Shown: positions 44,285-53,170, numbered from the stretch's first letter. The stretch: DNA of 64,000 nucleotides from Arthrobacter pascens (GCF_030815585.1 NZ_JAUSWY010000001.1:1984001-2048000), one strand, 5' to 3'. The notes: generated from the sequence alone by a model not told the origin. A program made the numbers and translations.

Positions 44285-46114
44285 TTAGGAAAGTTCCTCA
44301 GGATAGGCAAGCGGCTGGCCGGAGACGTAGCGCTGCAGCTCGGCCACGATGTGGTCGCCCATCCGAAGCAGTTCAGTCCCCATGGATCCAGCAATATGTG
44401 GGGTCAGGAAGACATTGGGCAGGTCATAGAACACATGGTCGGCAGGGAGTACATCCGGGACAGCAACGTCAAGTATCGCGTTGATGCGTCCGGAGACCAG
44501 CTCTGCCTCGAGCGCCGTCTGGTCCATGATCTCGCCCCTGGCAGTGTTGATGACAGTGGCTCCGTCCCTCAGCAGCGCCAGTTCCGGCCCGCCGATCATC
44601 CCGGTGGTCTCAGGTGTCACTGGCACATGAACGGACAGGACATCGCTTCTGGACATCAGCTCTTCCAGTGAAACCCGCTCCACCCCAAGGGCGGCCGCGT
44701 CCGCACTGGTCAGGTATGGATCGTAGAAAAGCACCTCAAGCTGGAACGGCTGGAGCAACTTTGCGACGTTGCGCCCGATCCGGGATGCCCCCACAAGCCC
44801 GACCGTCTTCTGGTAGTTTCCGGCCTCCGGAAACTCCTGTTCACGGTCTATCTCGGCGCGGCGCCGCCCATACAAGTGCGAACTCTCAAAAGCCTGCTTG
44901 TTGGCAAGCAGGACCATGGCCAGTGTGTATTCAGCAACCGGGCGGCCGTTGGCATCGCCGGCGTTGGAACCGACAATGCTCCGGCCTGCAGGGATGGGCG
45001 GCAACTTGTCCGAAATCACCCCGCCGGCATGGATGATTGCCCGCAGGTTCGGCGCGGCTTCCAGGACATCGAGACCGATTTTTGGGCAACCCCAACCGGT
45101 GATGAGGATCTCGACGTCGGACAGCGCCGCTTGCGCCTCCACGGAAGCGAAGTCCTCAAAAACCGGGCCGCGGAGGTCCACGATCCGCGCCAGGTCTCGG
45201 ATCGCATCCGGCGACATGAGTTTGGAGAGGAGGCCAGCGGGTGCCATGACAGCCATGGCGACAGGCTTCAGTGCCGGTTGTCCTGTCACCGCCAGTGCTT
45301 CTGCAAAGAAAGCGGCAGCGGTCCGCGTGAACCTGTCCTCCATGTCGCGGCGGATGAAGTGCGATGCGCCGTCGAAAACTTCCACCCTTGCGCCGGCGGA
45401 GCGGGCGATCCGCTGGTGCCCGGGTGTGATGCCGGTCCTTACCGTCCCGGTGATGATCAGCGTGGGGACAGCGGAAGCCGCCAGCGTGGCGGCCAGATCC
45501 GGCCAGGGCGTCGTAGGAATGACGTTGCCGTTCAGGACCAGGCGGGGGTCGCAGTCCTCCTGCGCCCTGCAGCTGCGCTGAATCTCCGCCTCGTTCCAGT
45601 TCGGCCACTGCCGCCTTCTGATGTCGGCGCGTTCGGTTGCTGTGCGCGATTGGACATCAATGAGGTGCGCATAGGCTTCCTCCGCCACGCTGCGGTCCTG
45701 CAGCGGCGTGACCGGAAGCCGCCAGAATGGATCCTCCAGGAGGACGGCTGCCGGACGGAATCCGGCAGCCGTCTGTTCCAGCGAGGCGGCCGCCACGGCA
45801 GCGGCCACGGAACCGCCCGCCGAATGCCCGTAGTAAAGAGCGGGGAGGTGCGCTATCCGATGGAGGTCAGGGCCCCGCAGGACTTCCAGGAGGTCCTGGA
45901 CCATGACATCGCCGGGACGCTTCTGAAGATCCTCGTCAGACCAGCGGGGGGAGCCTCCGTGTCCCCGGAGATCGACAGCCAGGACCGCCCACCGGCGCGA
46001 AATCCAGTCCGGAAAGGCGGCCTCCAGACATTCCGCGGACTCCATCAGGCCATGAACCGCGACGACGACGGCACTCGCCGGTGCCTCAGGCAGCAACAGT
46101 CGATACGACAGCAC
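44285..46114 (-). CDS. Fusion of alpha/beta hydrolase and D-2-hydroxyacid dehydrogenase
   Basis: 609 residues. Residues 1-275 are an alpha/beta hydrolase: VAVHGLMESAE, GHSAGGSVA nucleophile and GASHFI histidine. Residues 285-609 are a complete 2-hydroxyacid dehydrogenase: GLVGASRIGRNVAKLL binds NAD, NTARGEIMDQTALEAEL has the catalytic Arg, and LTPHIAGS the His. At the usual catalytic Glu the sequence is LDVAVPDVLP, so Asp probably stands in. The frame is uninterrupted with no internal start signal of note, so the fusion looks real. It lies between the lyase and the importer, and probably handles imported sugar acids or their esters. Substrate unknown. Confidence 0.8.
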   Translation of the reverse strand: MLSYRLLLPEAPASAVVVAVHGLMESAECLEAAFPDWISRRWAVLAVDLRGHGGSPRWSDEDLQKRPGDVMVQDLLEVLRGPDLHRIAHLPALYYGHSAGGSVAAAVAAASLEQTAAGFRPAAVLLEDPFWRLPVTPLQDRSVAEEAYAHLIDVQSRTATERADIRRRQWPNWNEAEIQRSCRAQEDCDPRLVLNGNVIPTTPWPDLAATLAASAVPTLIITGTVRTGITPGHQRIARSAGARVEVFDGASHFIRRDMEDRFTRTAAAFFAEALAVTGQPALKPVAMAVMAPAGLLSKLMSPDAIRDLARIVDLRGPVFEDFASVEAQAALSDVEILITGWGCPKIGLDVLEAAPNLRAIIHAGGVISDKLPPIPAGRSIVGSNAGDANGRPVAEYTLAMVLLANKQAFESSHLYGRRRAEIDREQEFPEAGNYQKTVGLVGASRIGRNVAKLLQPFQLEVLFYDPYLTSADAAALGVERVSLEELMSRSDVLSVHVPVTPETTGMIGGPELALLRDGATVINTARGEIMDQTALEAELVSGRINAILDVAVPDVLPADHVFYDLPNVFLTPHIAGSMGTELLRMGDHIVAELQRYVSGQPLAYPEELS

Positions 46115-46153
46115 CCAAAACCCTCTCCATAGATAATTTTCCAGTACGGTGCG

Positions 46154-47710
46154 TCACGACTGCTTCTTGAGGTGGGCGTCGGCCTGCTTCTGCATTTCCT
46201 CCTGGAGCTTGGCTACCCCGGCTCCGTCGGCGGCCTTCTTCAGCTTGTCCAGCTGGTCGTCGACGTCGACAGCGCCGTAGAAGAGCGGGTTGGCGTACTG
46301 CGTGATTACGTTGGTCATGGCGGCAACCTGCTGCTTTACCGGGGTGGTGTCCGGGATGAAGGACGCGAAGGGGTCGAGGGTGAAGTTGTCGAAGTTCTGT
46401 GCCCAGTCGAAGATCTTTTCTTCAGTGGGGCTGATCGACAGCGATTTCCGCTCCAGGCTTGGCCGCCAGGCCAGGGCATAGCCGGGGAAGGCATAGTCGT
46501 TGAGCGGCTTGAACTTGTTGCCGTCGGCAGGTTCCCAGTCGGTGCCTTCGATGCCGTAGCAGACGAGGTCGTGGTTCTCCTTGATGGAGAGCCAGTCCTG
46601 CAGCTGCATGGTCCGGTCCAGGTTGCCGCCTTTGGAATTGACCACCACCAGGTTGTCCGCCTGGAAGGTCTGGTTTGGCTTGGCCGACAACCCGCCCTTG
46701 AGCGGCATGATGTTGGCCAGGGCTGCCTTGGGAACGGCCTTCTGCAGGGTGGTGAGTGTGTTGCTGGAGGTGCCGTCGGTCATGGCCCAGCCCGCGGCGT
46801 ACTTTCCTGCTGCCCACTGGCTCTTCAGGGTGGCCGCGTCAGTATTGAGGGCGTCGGCGTTGATGATGCCGTCGTTGTAGTACTTCCTGATCCGGCGCAG
46901 GGCATCAACCACACCTTCGTCGTCCCAGAACGCCTTGGGCGCGGAGGACCCGGTCTTGGACGCATTCTTGGCCAGCAGGAAGAACATGCCTTTGCCGCTG
47001 AAAGCGCGGGCGATGGTGTCCGGGTTCTCCCAGGAGGTGGCGTTGAACATTCCTGTGGGCACGGGGACTGCGTGGAGGTATCCGCTGTTGGAGGCTGCCC
47101 CGTAAGCGACCGTGCCGTCGTTCTTCTGCTTCACGGCGTAGAAGAAGCGCTCCAGTTGCTCGAAGTCGGTGATGGTGGAGAAGCCGAGGGTGTCGGCGAT
47201 GTCCTGGCGGATAACGAAGTGCTGGACACGTGCGGCGCTGTTGACCTGCGGGATCCCCCACAGCTTGCCGTCCCAGCTGTTGGACTCCAGGAGCTTCTTG
47301 GGCAGCGTGGCGGAAAGGTTCTTGTACTTGGAGATCTCGTTGGTGAGGTCGGCAAGCGAGCCGCTTTGCTGCAGCTGCGCCATGTTCAGCCACAGTGCCT
47401 GCAGGGCGGAATCGAACTTCTCCCCTGCGGTGAACTTGAGCAGGGACTGCTGCTGGTAGTTGGACCAGTTGATGAACTGGGCGTCCAGCTCGAAGCCCAG
47501 GTCGGCCTTGAGCTTGCCGTTGACCTTGGCCAGAACCGCGTTCCAGGTGGCCGGGGCGGTGCTGGGAAGGACCGCCACTGATGTGCCCGAGACGGCTCCC
47601 CCCGTGGAGGTGCCGCCGGAGGTTCCGCAGCCGGCCAGGGCCGCCGCGACGCCGAGCCCGCCGGCCAGGCCAAGGAAGCCGCGGCGGGAAACTGCTGTGT
47701 TGGGGATCAT
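46154..47710 (-). CDS. LplA-type extracellular solute-binding lipoprotein
   Basis: 518 residues from ATG 47710 (AGGAG 8 bases upstream). SRRGFLGLAGGLGVAAALAG C combines a twin-arginine motif with a lipobox. The size is that of the LplA/AlgQ group, which binds oligosaccharides, rather than the shorter MalE type. It is transcribed with the two permeases upstream. Given the neighbouring lyase, uronate oligosaccharides are a likely ligand, but this is inference. Confidence 0.85.
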   Translation of the reverse strand: MIPNTAVSRRGFLGLAGGLGVAAALAGCGTSGGTSTGGAVSGTSVAVLPSTAPATWNAVLAKVNGKLKADLGFELDAQFINWSNYQQQSLLKFTAGEKFDSALQALWLNMAQLQQSGSLADLTNEISKYKNLSATLPKKLLESNSWDGKLWGIPQVNSAARVQHFVIRQDIADTLGFSTITDFEQLERFFYAVKQKNDGTVAYGAASNSGYLHAVPVPTGMFNATSWENPDTIARAFSGKGMFFLLAKNASKTGSSAPKAFWDDEGVVDALRRIRKYYNDGIINADALNTDAATLKSQWAAGKYAAGWAMTDGTSSNTLTTLQKAVPKAALANIMPLKGGLSAKPNQTFQADNLVVVNSKGGNLDRTMQLQDWLSIKENHDLVCYGIEGTDWEPADGNKFKPLNDYAFPGYALAWRPSLERKSLSISPTEEKIFDWAQNFDNFTLDPFASFIPDTTPVKQQVAAMTNVITQYANPLFYGAVDVDDQLDKLKKAADGAGVAKLQEEMQKQADAHLKKQS

Positions 47711-47813
47711 GTGTTGCACTCCTTTGTACGCCGGCGCCGAGGGGCCAGGGTTCTGCTTTTGGGGTTAGGGATGGAACGCGAGAGATGGAACGGAAACGTC
47801 TGGTGCAGACTGC

Positions 47814-48812
47814 TCAGCCTTTGGTGGCGCCAAGCGTAAGGCCCTTGACGAAGTAGCGCTGGGCGAACGGGTAGGCGAGCAGGATGGGGCCTATCGTGAC
47901 CACCGTCAGGGCCAGCCGGAGCTGGTAGATCGGTGCGGTTGAACCTGAGCCGGGAAGCATGGTGGCGTTGGTGACGTTGGCTATGAGGTTCTGCAGCATC
48001 AGCTGCAGGGGATACTTGTCCGGATCGGAGATGAAAAGCATTGCCGTGAACCACTCGTTCCAGTAGGACACGGCGTAGAACAGGCCGATGACAGCGAGGA
48101 TCGGTTTGGACAACGGCAGGACAATCTCGAAGAACACCCGAAGCTCACCCGCTCCGTCCACCTTGGCGGAATCGAGGATTTCTTCCGGAAGCTGACGGAA
48201 GAAGCTGACGGCCACAAACACCAGGAACGGCGCCATCATGTGCGGAAGGATGACGGCGAACCAGCTGTTCTGCAGCTGGAGCACCTGCGTGACCAGCAGG
48301 TACATGGGCACGAGTCCGCCGGAGAAGAGCATGGGAAGGTACGCGAAGATCGTCAGCGGCCGGCTGATCCGCGGCATGCGGCGCGCGATCACCCAGGACA
48401 GCGACGCCGTCGCACAGAGCGACAGTGCGGTGCCGATGAAAGTGATGAACAGTGTGGCTGCATAGCCTTTGAACACCGCCGTACCGCTGAAGATGGCAGC
48501 GTACGCATCCAAGGAGAACGGTTCGGGAAAGAAACTGTAGCCGCTGCGGGCCAGCGTGGACTCGGCAGTCAGGGATCCCGCAACGATCATCCACAACGGA
48601 ATCAGGGCAAAGAAACCAAAAAGGGTGACACCGACATAACTGACGGCAGTGAACGGTTCGATCCGTGTTACCTTTCTTCGGCCACTGAGTCGGGCATCCG
48701 GCGTCGGGCCTTTTATCCTGGACAAGCCGCGGCGGTGCTGCCGTGGGGACTTCAGCCCGATCGACATCGGCTGGTTGCCTTGGACCATCGATGGAGTTGT
48801 GGAGGTGCTCAC
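47814..48812 (-). CDS. ABC sugar permease, LplC/AraQ type
   Basis: 332 residues with six hydrophobic segments after a 50-residue cytoplasmic tail. EEILDSAKVDGAGELRVFFEIVLP is the EAA loop that contacts the ATPase. The GTG start overlaps the TGA of the first permease gene in GTGA. It ends GLTLGATKG as many C-family permeases do. No ATPase gene is present in the locus, so a shared MsiK-type ATPase is expected. Confidence 0.88.
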   Translation of the reverse strand: MSTSTTPSMVQGNQPMSIGLKSPRQHRRGLSRIKGPTPDARLSGRRKVTRIEPFTAVSYVGVTLFGFFALIPLWMIVAGSLTAESTLARSGYSFFPEPFSLDAYAAIFSGTAVFKGYAATLFITFIGTALSLCATASLSWVIARRMPRISRPLTIFAYLPMLFSGGLVPMYLLVTQVLQLQNSWFAVILPHMMAPFLVFVAVSFFRQLPEEILDSAKVDGAGELRVFFEIVLPLSKPILAVIGLFYAVSYWNEWFTAMLFISDPDKYPLQLMLQNLIANVTNATMLPGSGSTAPIYQLRLALTVVTIGPILLAYPFAQRYFVKGLTLGATKG

Positions 48813-49804
48813 AGGATGCTGCTTTCTTTGGAATAGCGGCGCTGGATGAGCACGGCCGCTGTGACGAGGATGAACCCGACGACTGACTGGAACAGGCCAA
48901 TCGCTGCGGTGGTGCCGAAGTCTCCGATGGTCCTCAATGAACGGAAGACGTACGTGTCAATGACGTCCGTGGTGGAGAACAGCGTGCCGTTGTCGCCGAT
49001 GATGGCGAAGATGGTGCCGAAGTCGCCGTAAAAGATTCTTCCGACGCCGAGCACAATGAGGATGGCGGCCGTTGGCTTCAGGAGCGGCAGCGTAATGGAC
49101 AGCGCCATCCTTGCCCGGCTGGCGCCGTCGAGCATTGCCGCTTCGTAGACGTCCTCGGGAATGGCGGTGATGGCCGCGAGGAAGATCACGGACATGTACC
49201 CGCCCAGCTGCCAGACCTTGACGATGGTGAGGATCCATGGCCAGGGCCCTGCCTCCGTGTACCAACTGACCTCGGGGAGGCTGAAGATCCCCAGGGCGTC
49301 GTTGACGGCTCCCCCGTGCCCGCCTGCACCGGCGAGAATGACCTGCAGGATGATGCTGATGACGATCGGGGACACGAAGTACGGAAAGAAGATCGCGGAC
49401 TGCATGAACTTCTTGAAGACCCGGGCCCGCAGTTCGTTGAGCATGATAGCCAGCATCAGTCCGGCTCCCAGCGTCGCCGCAAGGAAAAGGACGTTCAGCA
49501 CCAGGGTGTTCAGGACAATGGCCGGAGCGTCGCCGCTTTCGATGAAGTACTTGAAATTGTCCAGACCGCTCCACGGACTGCCGAAAATGCCCTCACTGAC
49601 ACTGAAATTCTTGAAAGCCACTACCAGCCCCGCCATGGGGGCGTAGGCGAAGACGAGGAACCACACGATTCCGGGAGCGGCCAGGAGCAGCAGCACTCCG
49701 GACCCGCGGCTCCTTCGAGGGCGGGCACGCTTGATGTGCGGTTTGCGGGAGGACTCGTCACTGAGTGAAGGTTTCCCTTGTTGAGCTGTCATGCTTTCGG
49801 GCAT
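48809..49804 (-). CDS. ABC sugar permease, LplB/UgpA type
   Basis: 331 residues from ATG 49804 (AAGGGAGA upstream; the open frame continues to 49870). Six transmembrane segments, with LLLAAPGIVWFLVFAYAPMAG first and the EAA loop EDVYEAAMLDGASRARMALSITLP. The large periplasmic loop with GHGGAVNDALGIF and WYTEAGPWPW is typical of LplB. It is the first gene of the importer operon, under the palindrome-rich region at 49.9-50.1 kb. Confidence 0.88.
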   Translation of the reverse strand: MPESMTAQQGKPSLSDESSRKPHIKRARPRRSRGSGVLLLLAAPGIVWFLVFAYAPMAGLVVAFKNFSVSEGIFGSPWSGLDNFKYFIESGDAPAIVLNTLVLNVLFLAATLGAGLMLAIMLNELRARVFKKFMQSAIFFPYFVSPIVISIILQVILAGAGGHGGAVNDALGIFSLPEVSWYTEAGPWPWILTIVKVWQLGGYMSVIFLAAITAIPEDVYEAAMLDGASRARMALSITLPLLKPTAAILIVLGVGRIFYGDFGTIFAIIGDNGTLFSTTDVIDTYVFRSLRTIGDFGTTAAIGLFQSVVGFILVTAAVLIQRRYSKESSIL

Positions 49805-49904
49805 GGCACTCTCCCTTGAGTGTAGAAGTTGAACGTTTCGGCCTCCCGGAGTACCAGGGGTGCCGCCCACAGGAGCTTGGATCTGTCTTGGGGAGACCTA
49901 CCTC

Positions 49905-49930
49905 GGATAACGGGTAAGAAAACGTTATCC
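49905..49930. promoter_or_regulatory. LacI-type operator before the importer operon
   Basis: GGATAACG (49905-49912) and CGTTATCC (49923-49930) form a perfect 8-bp inverted repeat spaced by 10 bases, about 100 bases before the first permease. The two CpG cores are 12 bases apart, as in the operator at 10344-10369. Confidence 0.7.
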
Positions 49931-49997
49931 TGACGCGGTGAACCCCCAGGGCGCACTGTTCACGGGGGCTCGGGTCTCGGGTGTTGCGACGGGCGCC

Positions 49998-50032
49998 GGA
50001 TCTCATGTCAGTTGCAAGCCGTCATGAGATCC
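49998..50032. promoter_or_regulatory. 10-bp inverted repeat, possible terminator or operator
   Basis: GGATCTCATG (49998-50007) pairs with CATGAGATCC (50023-50032) over a 15-base loop. It lies between the end of the lacI gene and the importer operon. No T-run follows. Confidence 0.5.
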
Positions 50033-50038
50033 TCATCA

Positions 50039-50054
50039 CTGATATCGATATCAG
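50039..50054. promoter_or_regulatory. 16-bp palindrome, LacI-type operator candidate
   Basis: CTGATATCGATATCAG is a perfect palindrome. Its 14-base core TGATATCGATATCA recurs upstream of the lacI gene at 51395-51408, so the same protein probably binds both. Confidence 0.65.
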
Positions 50055-50070
50055 AATAAGTGCAGATTTC

Positions 50071-50084
50071 GGATTGCGCAATCC
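50071..50084. promoter_or_regulatory. 14-bp palindrome of unknown role
   Basis: GGATTGCGCAATCC is a perfect palindrome 17 bases from the previous one. A third imperfect copy of the half-site (GGATTG) follows at about 50092. No bound protein can be named. Confidence 0.4.
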
Positions 50085-50225
50085 CTTGCGTCGGATTGAG
50101 ACAGGCGATGGTGGATCTGCGACAGATCCCCTGGCTACGCCGTCCCGGCTTGAGGCCAGTGCATGGACATGATGCCGTGGGGCGGCCAGGGAGAGGGGCG
50201 GCTGCGCGCCGCGAAGGGACCCCGG

Positions 50226-51275
50226 TCAGGGTGTCTGTGACGGAACGTGCCGACGGCGGATGTTCGCTTGCGCCGTCGACTCGCGCTCCAGAAGGCGGGG
50301 CACTGCGGTGGAGTCGGAAACGTCTTCGGGGGCAGACAGGCTCTGCTGCAGCAGTCCGAAGGCCCTATGGCCCAAACCCTTGAAATCCGGGGCGACGGTA
50401 GTCAGCGCAGGCCACGTAAATTGGCTGAACGGCTGGTTGTCCCAGCCAACGATGGACACGTCCTGCGGGACACGGACACCCTTCTCCAATAGTGCGCGCA
50501 GGGCGGCGATAGCAAGGCCGTCGTTGGAGCAGAAAACGGCTGTGATGTCGGGGTCGGCGGCGATCCGAAGTCCCTGGTCGTAGCCAGAGAGTGCCTCGCG
50601 GGAGGCCTCGAGCACCGGAGGAGGGGCAATCCCGGCATCGGTGAGGGCGTCCTTCCAGCCTTGGTATCGGCCCGAAAACTGGCTGAGGGGGAAGAGCCCG
50701 AGATGGTAGACCGTGTGGTGTCCGAGTTTGAGCAAATGCTCTGTTGCTTCCCGCCCTCCGGCGTATTCATCGATGAAGGCGTAAGGAAAGCCGGCCTGTC
50801 CTGTCGGGAATCCGGACGCCGCAACAGTCGGAACAGTTCCCGGCAGCTGCCTGAGCACCTCCGCAGCCGAGGGATCGAAATCCAACACGATGACTCCGGC
50901 GAGCTGCTGCTGGAGGGCGAGTTCAAGAGCAGCCTGAACGTCCGACGGGTCTGCCGATTTCACGGCGGAAATGACTATCGAGTAGCCGGCGGCCTTGGCA
51001 GCCTCTTCAATTCCGGCAATCGTGTATGCGTATCCATACGTTTCAGTGCTTCCCGCGAAGATGGCGATCATGGTCCGCTGACCACTCTTGAGAGCCCGTG
51101 CCAGCGGGCTCGGATGGTACTGCAGCTCCTCGATTGCCGCCAGGACCCGCTTCCGCCGCTCCTCGCTGACGGGGATGTTGCCCGTCAGCACACGAGAGAC
51201 CGTGGGCACGGAAACGCCTGCCAGCTTCGCTACGTCAGCAATGACGGGCGGACGGTCGTCCTTGATAATCCTCAT
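50226..51275 (-). CDS. LacI-family regulator of the polysaccharide locus
   Basis: 349 residues. The HTH is VIADVAKLAGVSVPTVSRVLTGN (residues 11-33), followed by hinge residues YHPSPLARAL and a ligand domain ending SIVGWDNQPFSQFTWPALTT. It is oriented in the same direction as the importer operon and lies directly upstream of it. The palindromes TGATATCGATATCA on either side of the gene are likely operators for itself and the importer. GGGGGA lies 6 bases before the ATG. Confidence 0.85.
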   Translation of the reverse strand: MRIIKDDRPPVIADVAKLAGVSVPTVSRVLTGNIPVSEERRKRVLAAIEELQYHPSPLARALKSGQRTMIAIFAGSTETYGYAYTIAGIEEAAKAAGYSIVISAVKSADPSDVQAALELALQQQLAGVIVLDFDPSAAEVLRQLPGTVPTVAASGFPTGQAGFPYAFIDEYAGGREATEHLLKLGHHTVYHLGLFPLSQFSGRYQGWKDALTDAGIAPPPVLEASREALSGYDQGLRIAADPDITAVFCSNDGLAIAALRALLEKGVRVPQDVSIVGWDNQPFSQFTWPALTTVAPDFKGLGHRAFGLLQQSLSAPEDVSDSTAVPRLLERESTAQANIRRRHVPSQTP

Positions 51276-51394
51276 GGTTAGTCCCCCGTAGTTCAGCGTC
51301 GGCCTCTGAGTGAAAGGTTATCCCGGAAGGGTCAGGGACAGTGGCGGAGCGGGCCGGCTGTGTGGCAAGCCTTCCATGCCGTGTGGCCCCTAAA

Positions 51395-51408
51395 TGATAT
51401 CGATATCA
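51395..51408. promoter_or_regulatory. Palindromic operator candidate upstream of lacI
   Basis: TGATATCGATATCA, identical to the core of the palindrome at 50039-50054, lies 120 bases before the lacI start. The half-site GGTTATCC at about 51317 also resembles one arm of the 49905 operator. Confidence 0.65.
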
Positions 51409-51570
51409 AGAAGGGGCCACAAGATCAGCGATCTCCTCTTGGGCCGATTTGAAGCTGGAAGGAGCCTCCAAAAGCGCAAGAAGCGCAGACCTGGAGGGGA
51501 TGTGCTTCTTTGCGGATATGGCGGTCCTACGTCCGCCCCGCCCTGGGAGGTTGGGCGACCAGACCCAGAG

Positions 51571-52911
51571 CTATTCATCCGAAGCCTCGGCTGCCCGCCC
51601 GCCCTGGCCCGGCAGCAGGTACTGCACAAACCAGTCCGTGGCCAGAATGGCCGCCTCTTCGAGTGTCCCGGGTTCTTCAAAGAGGTGGGTGGCTCCCTGG
51701 ACAAGGTCCAGCCGGTTGGGGCAGCGCATCAGGGTTTGCGCCTGGCGGTTGAGTTCGATGACCCCGTGATCTGCGCTGCCGACAATCAACAGCGTGGGTG
51801 CGCGGACAAGGGCAAGCCTGGCGCCGGCCAGGTCCGGTCGGCCTCCTCTTGAGACGACGGCGCGGATCTGCGCTCCTTGTTCGGCCGCCGCCCACAACGC
51901 GGCACCGGCTCCGGTACTCGCGCCGAAGTAGCCCACGCTGCTTGATGTAGTTTCTTGCCGGCTGCCAAGCCAGTCCGTTGCCGCGGTCAGCCTGCGGGCA
52001 AGGAGCTCGATGTTGAATACGTTGGCGCGGTTGAGTTCTTCCCCGGGGCTGAGCAGGTCTAGCAGCAAGGTGCCCAGCCCTGCCCGCTGGAGCCTCGAGG
52101 CGACGAATTGGTTCCGCGGACTGTGGCGGCCGCTGCCGCTTCCGTGGGCAAACACCACCACGCCGGCAGCCGGTTCGGGAAGGTGCAGGTGTCCTTGGAG
52201 CAACGCCTCCTCCGAGGGGATCTGTACATCTTCATCGAGCCCGTTGCTCCTGGCGGTGGAGGGCGCTCGATGCAGACGTTCGGCAGCGGCGTGGAGCAGC
52301 CGCACCACCTCGTCGTCGGCGGTCGGTGAGAAGTCACGGTAGTAGTGTCCGACAGCGGTGAGGTGCCGGGGCGTGGCAAGGCACACTACGTCGTCCGGCT
52401 CCGTCATTGTGGCGAGAACCTCGGCAGAGGCAACAGGAACAGCCAGAATCACTCTCGCGGCCCCCCGTTTGCGTGCGATGCTGCATGCCACGCGGGCAGT
52501 TGACCCGGTGGCGATCCCGTCATCGACGATGACCGCGATGCGGCCGTTGAGATCAAAGCGGGTCCGGCCGGCCCGGAATCGTGCCACCCGATCATCCAGC
52601 AGACGGCGCTCCCGTTGTTCAACAGCCCGCAGGTCTTCCTGCTTGACGCTTATGACGGAGAGGACGCGCTGGTCGAGGGCATATGCGCCGTCCTCCCCGA
52701 TGGCTCCCATCGCGAGTTCGGGCTGAAACGGTACCCCCAACTTGCGCACCACGATCACATCCAGCGGCGCGTCCAGGGCCGCTGCAACCTCGAACGCTAA
52801 GGGCACCCCGCCGCGCGGCAGCCCCAGGACTACCGCGTCGCGGCCGCGGAGATGCGCAAGCCGCAGCCCCAACTGCCGCCCGGCATCAACCCTGTCCTCA
52901 AATATGCCCAT
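51571..52911 (-). CDS. Phosphoribosyltransferase/dienelactone-hydrolase fusion
   Basis: 446 residues in two domains. Residues 1-215 are a type I phosphoribosyltransferase, with VVRKLGVPFQPELAMGA and the PRPP loop VIVDDGIATGST. Residues 220-440 are a dienelactone-hydrolase-like alpha/beta hydrolase: VVFAHGSGSGRHSPRN, GASTGAGAAL (Ser nucleophile), GSADHGV (Asp) and GATHLFEEPG (His). This domain pair is known in many bacteria, but the biochemical role is undefined. Downstream (51409-51570) I see no gene. Confidence 0.85.
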   Translation of the reverse strand: MGIFEDRVDAGRQLGLRLAHLRGRDAVVLGLPRGGVPLAFEVAAALDAPLDVIVVRKLGVPFQPELAMGAIGEDGAYALDQRVLSVISVKQEDLRAVEQRERRLLDDRVARFRAGRTRFDLNGRIAVIVDDGIATGSTARVACSIARKRGAARVILAVPVASAEVLATMTEPDDVVCLATPRHLTAVGHYYRDFSPTADDEVVRLLHAAAERLHRAPSTARSNGLDEDVQIPSEEALLQGHLHLPEPAAGVVVFAHGSGSGRHSPRNQFVASRLQRAGLGTLLLDLLSPGEELNRANVFNIELLARRLTAATDWLGSRQETTSSSVGYFGASTGAGAALWAAAEQGAQIRAVVSRGGRPDLAGARLALVRAPTLLIVGSADHGVIELNRQAQTLMRCPNRLDLVQGATHLFEEPGTLEEAAILATDWFVQYLLPGQGGRAAEASDE

Positions 52912-53170
52912 CGCCGCGACGTTCCCATCAGGTCAGCGGCCGCATGCCCCGTCCCGACAAGAGATCAGCAAGCCAGGGAGCAGAGGCGCAGCGGCCTCCT
53001 GCTCCAACTATCCCTCACGAATCCGGACCAAGCGAGGCCTTTTCCGGTCAGAAGCAGCCAAAGCGCTCCCTGGGCGGTCCGACGGCGGCCGCCTCCGTCA
53101 TCGAACTGGCAACGGACAGAAAGGCGGTCCATCCTGATAGCAAAAGCCGTGCAACGTTGGAGGGTGGAAC

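Noticed and set aside
46172-47581. 469-codon plus-strand frame opposite the binding-protein gene
   Set aside because: It is a mirror frame of a strongly supported lipoprotein gene, rich in Val/Gly/Leu, and has no start signal.
51394-51852. Plus-strand frame of 152 codons starting at the palindrome near 51395
   Set aside because: Its second half is antisense to the phosphoribosyltransferase-hydrolase gene, and the first half has no ribosome site or family resemblance.
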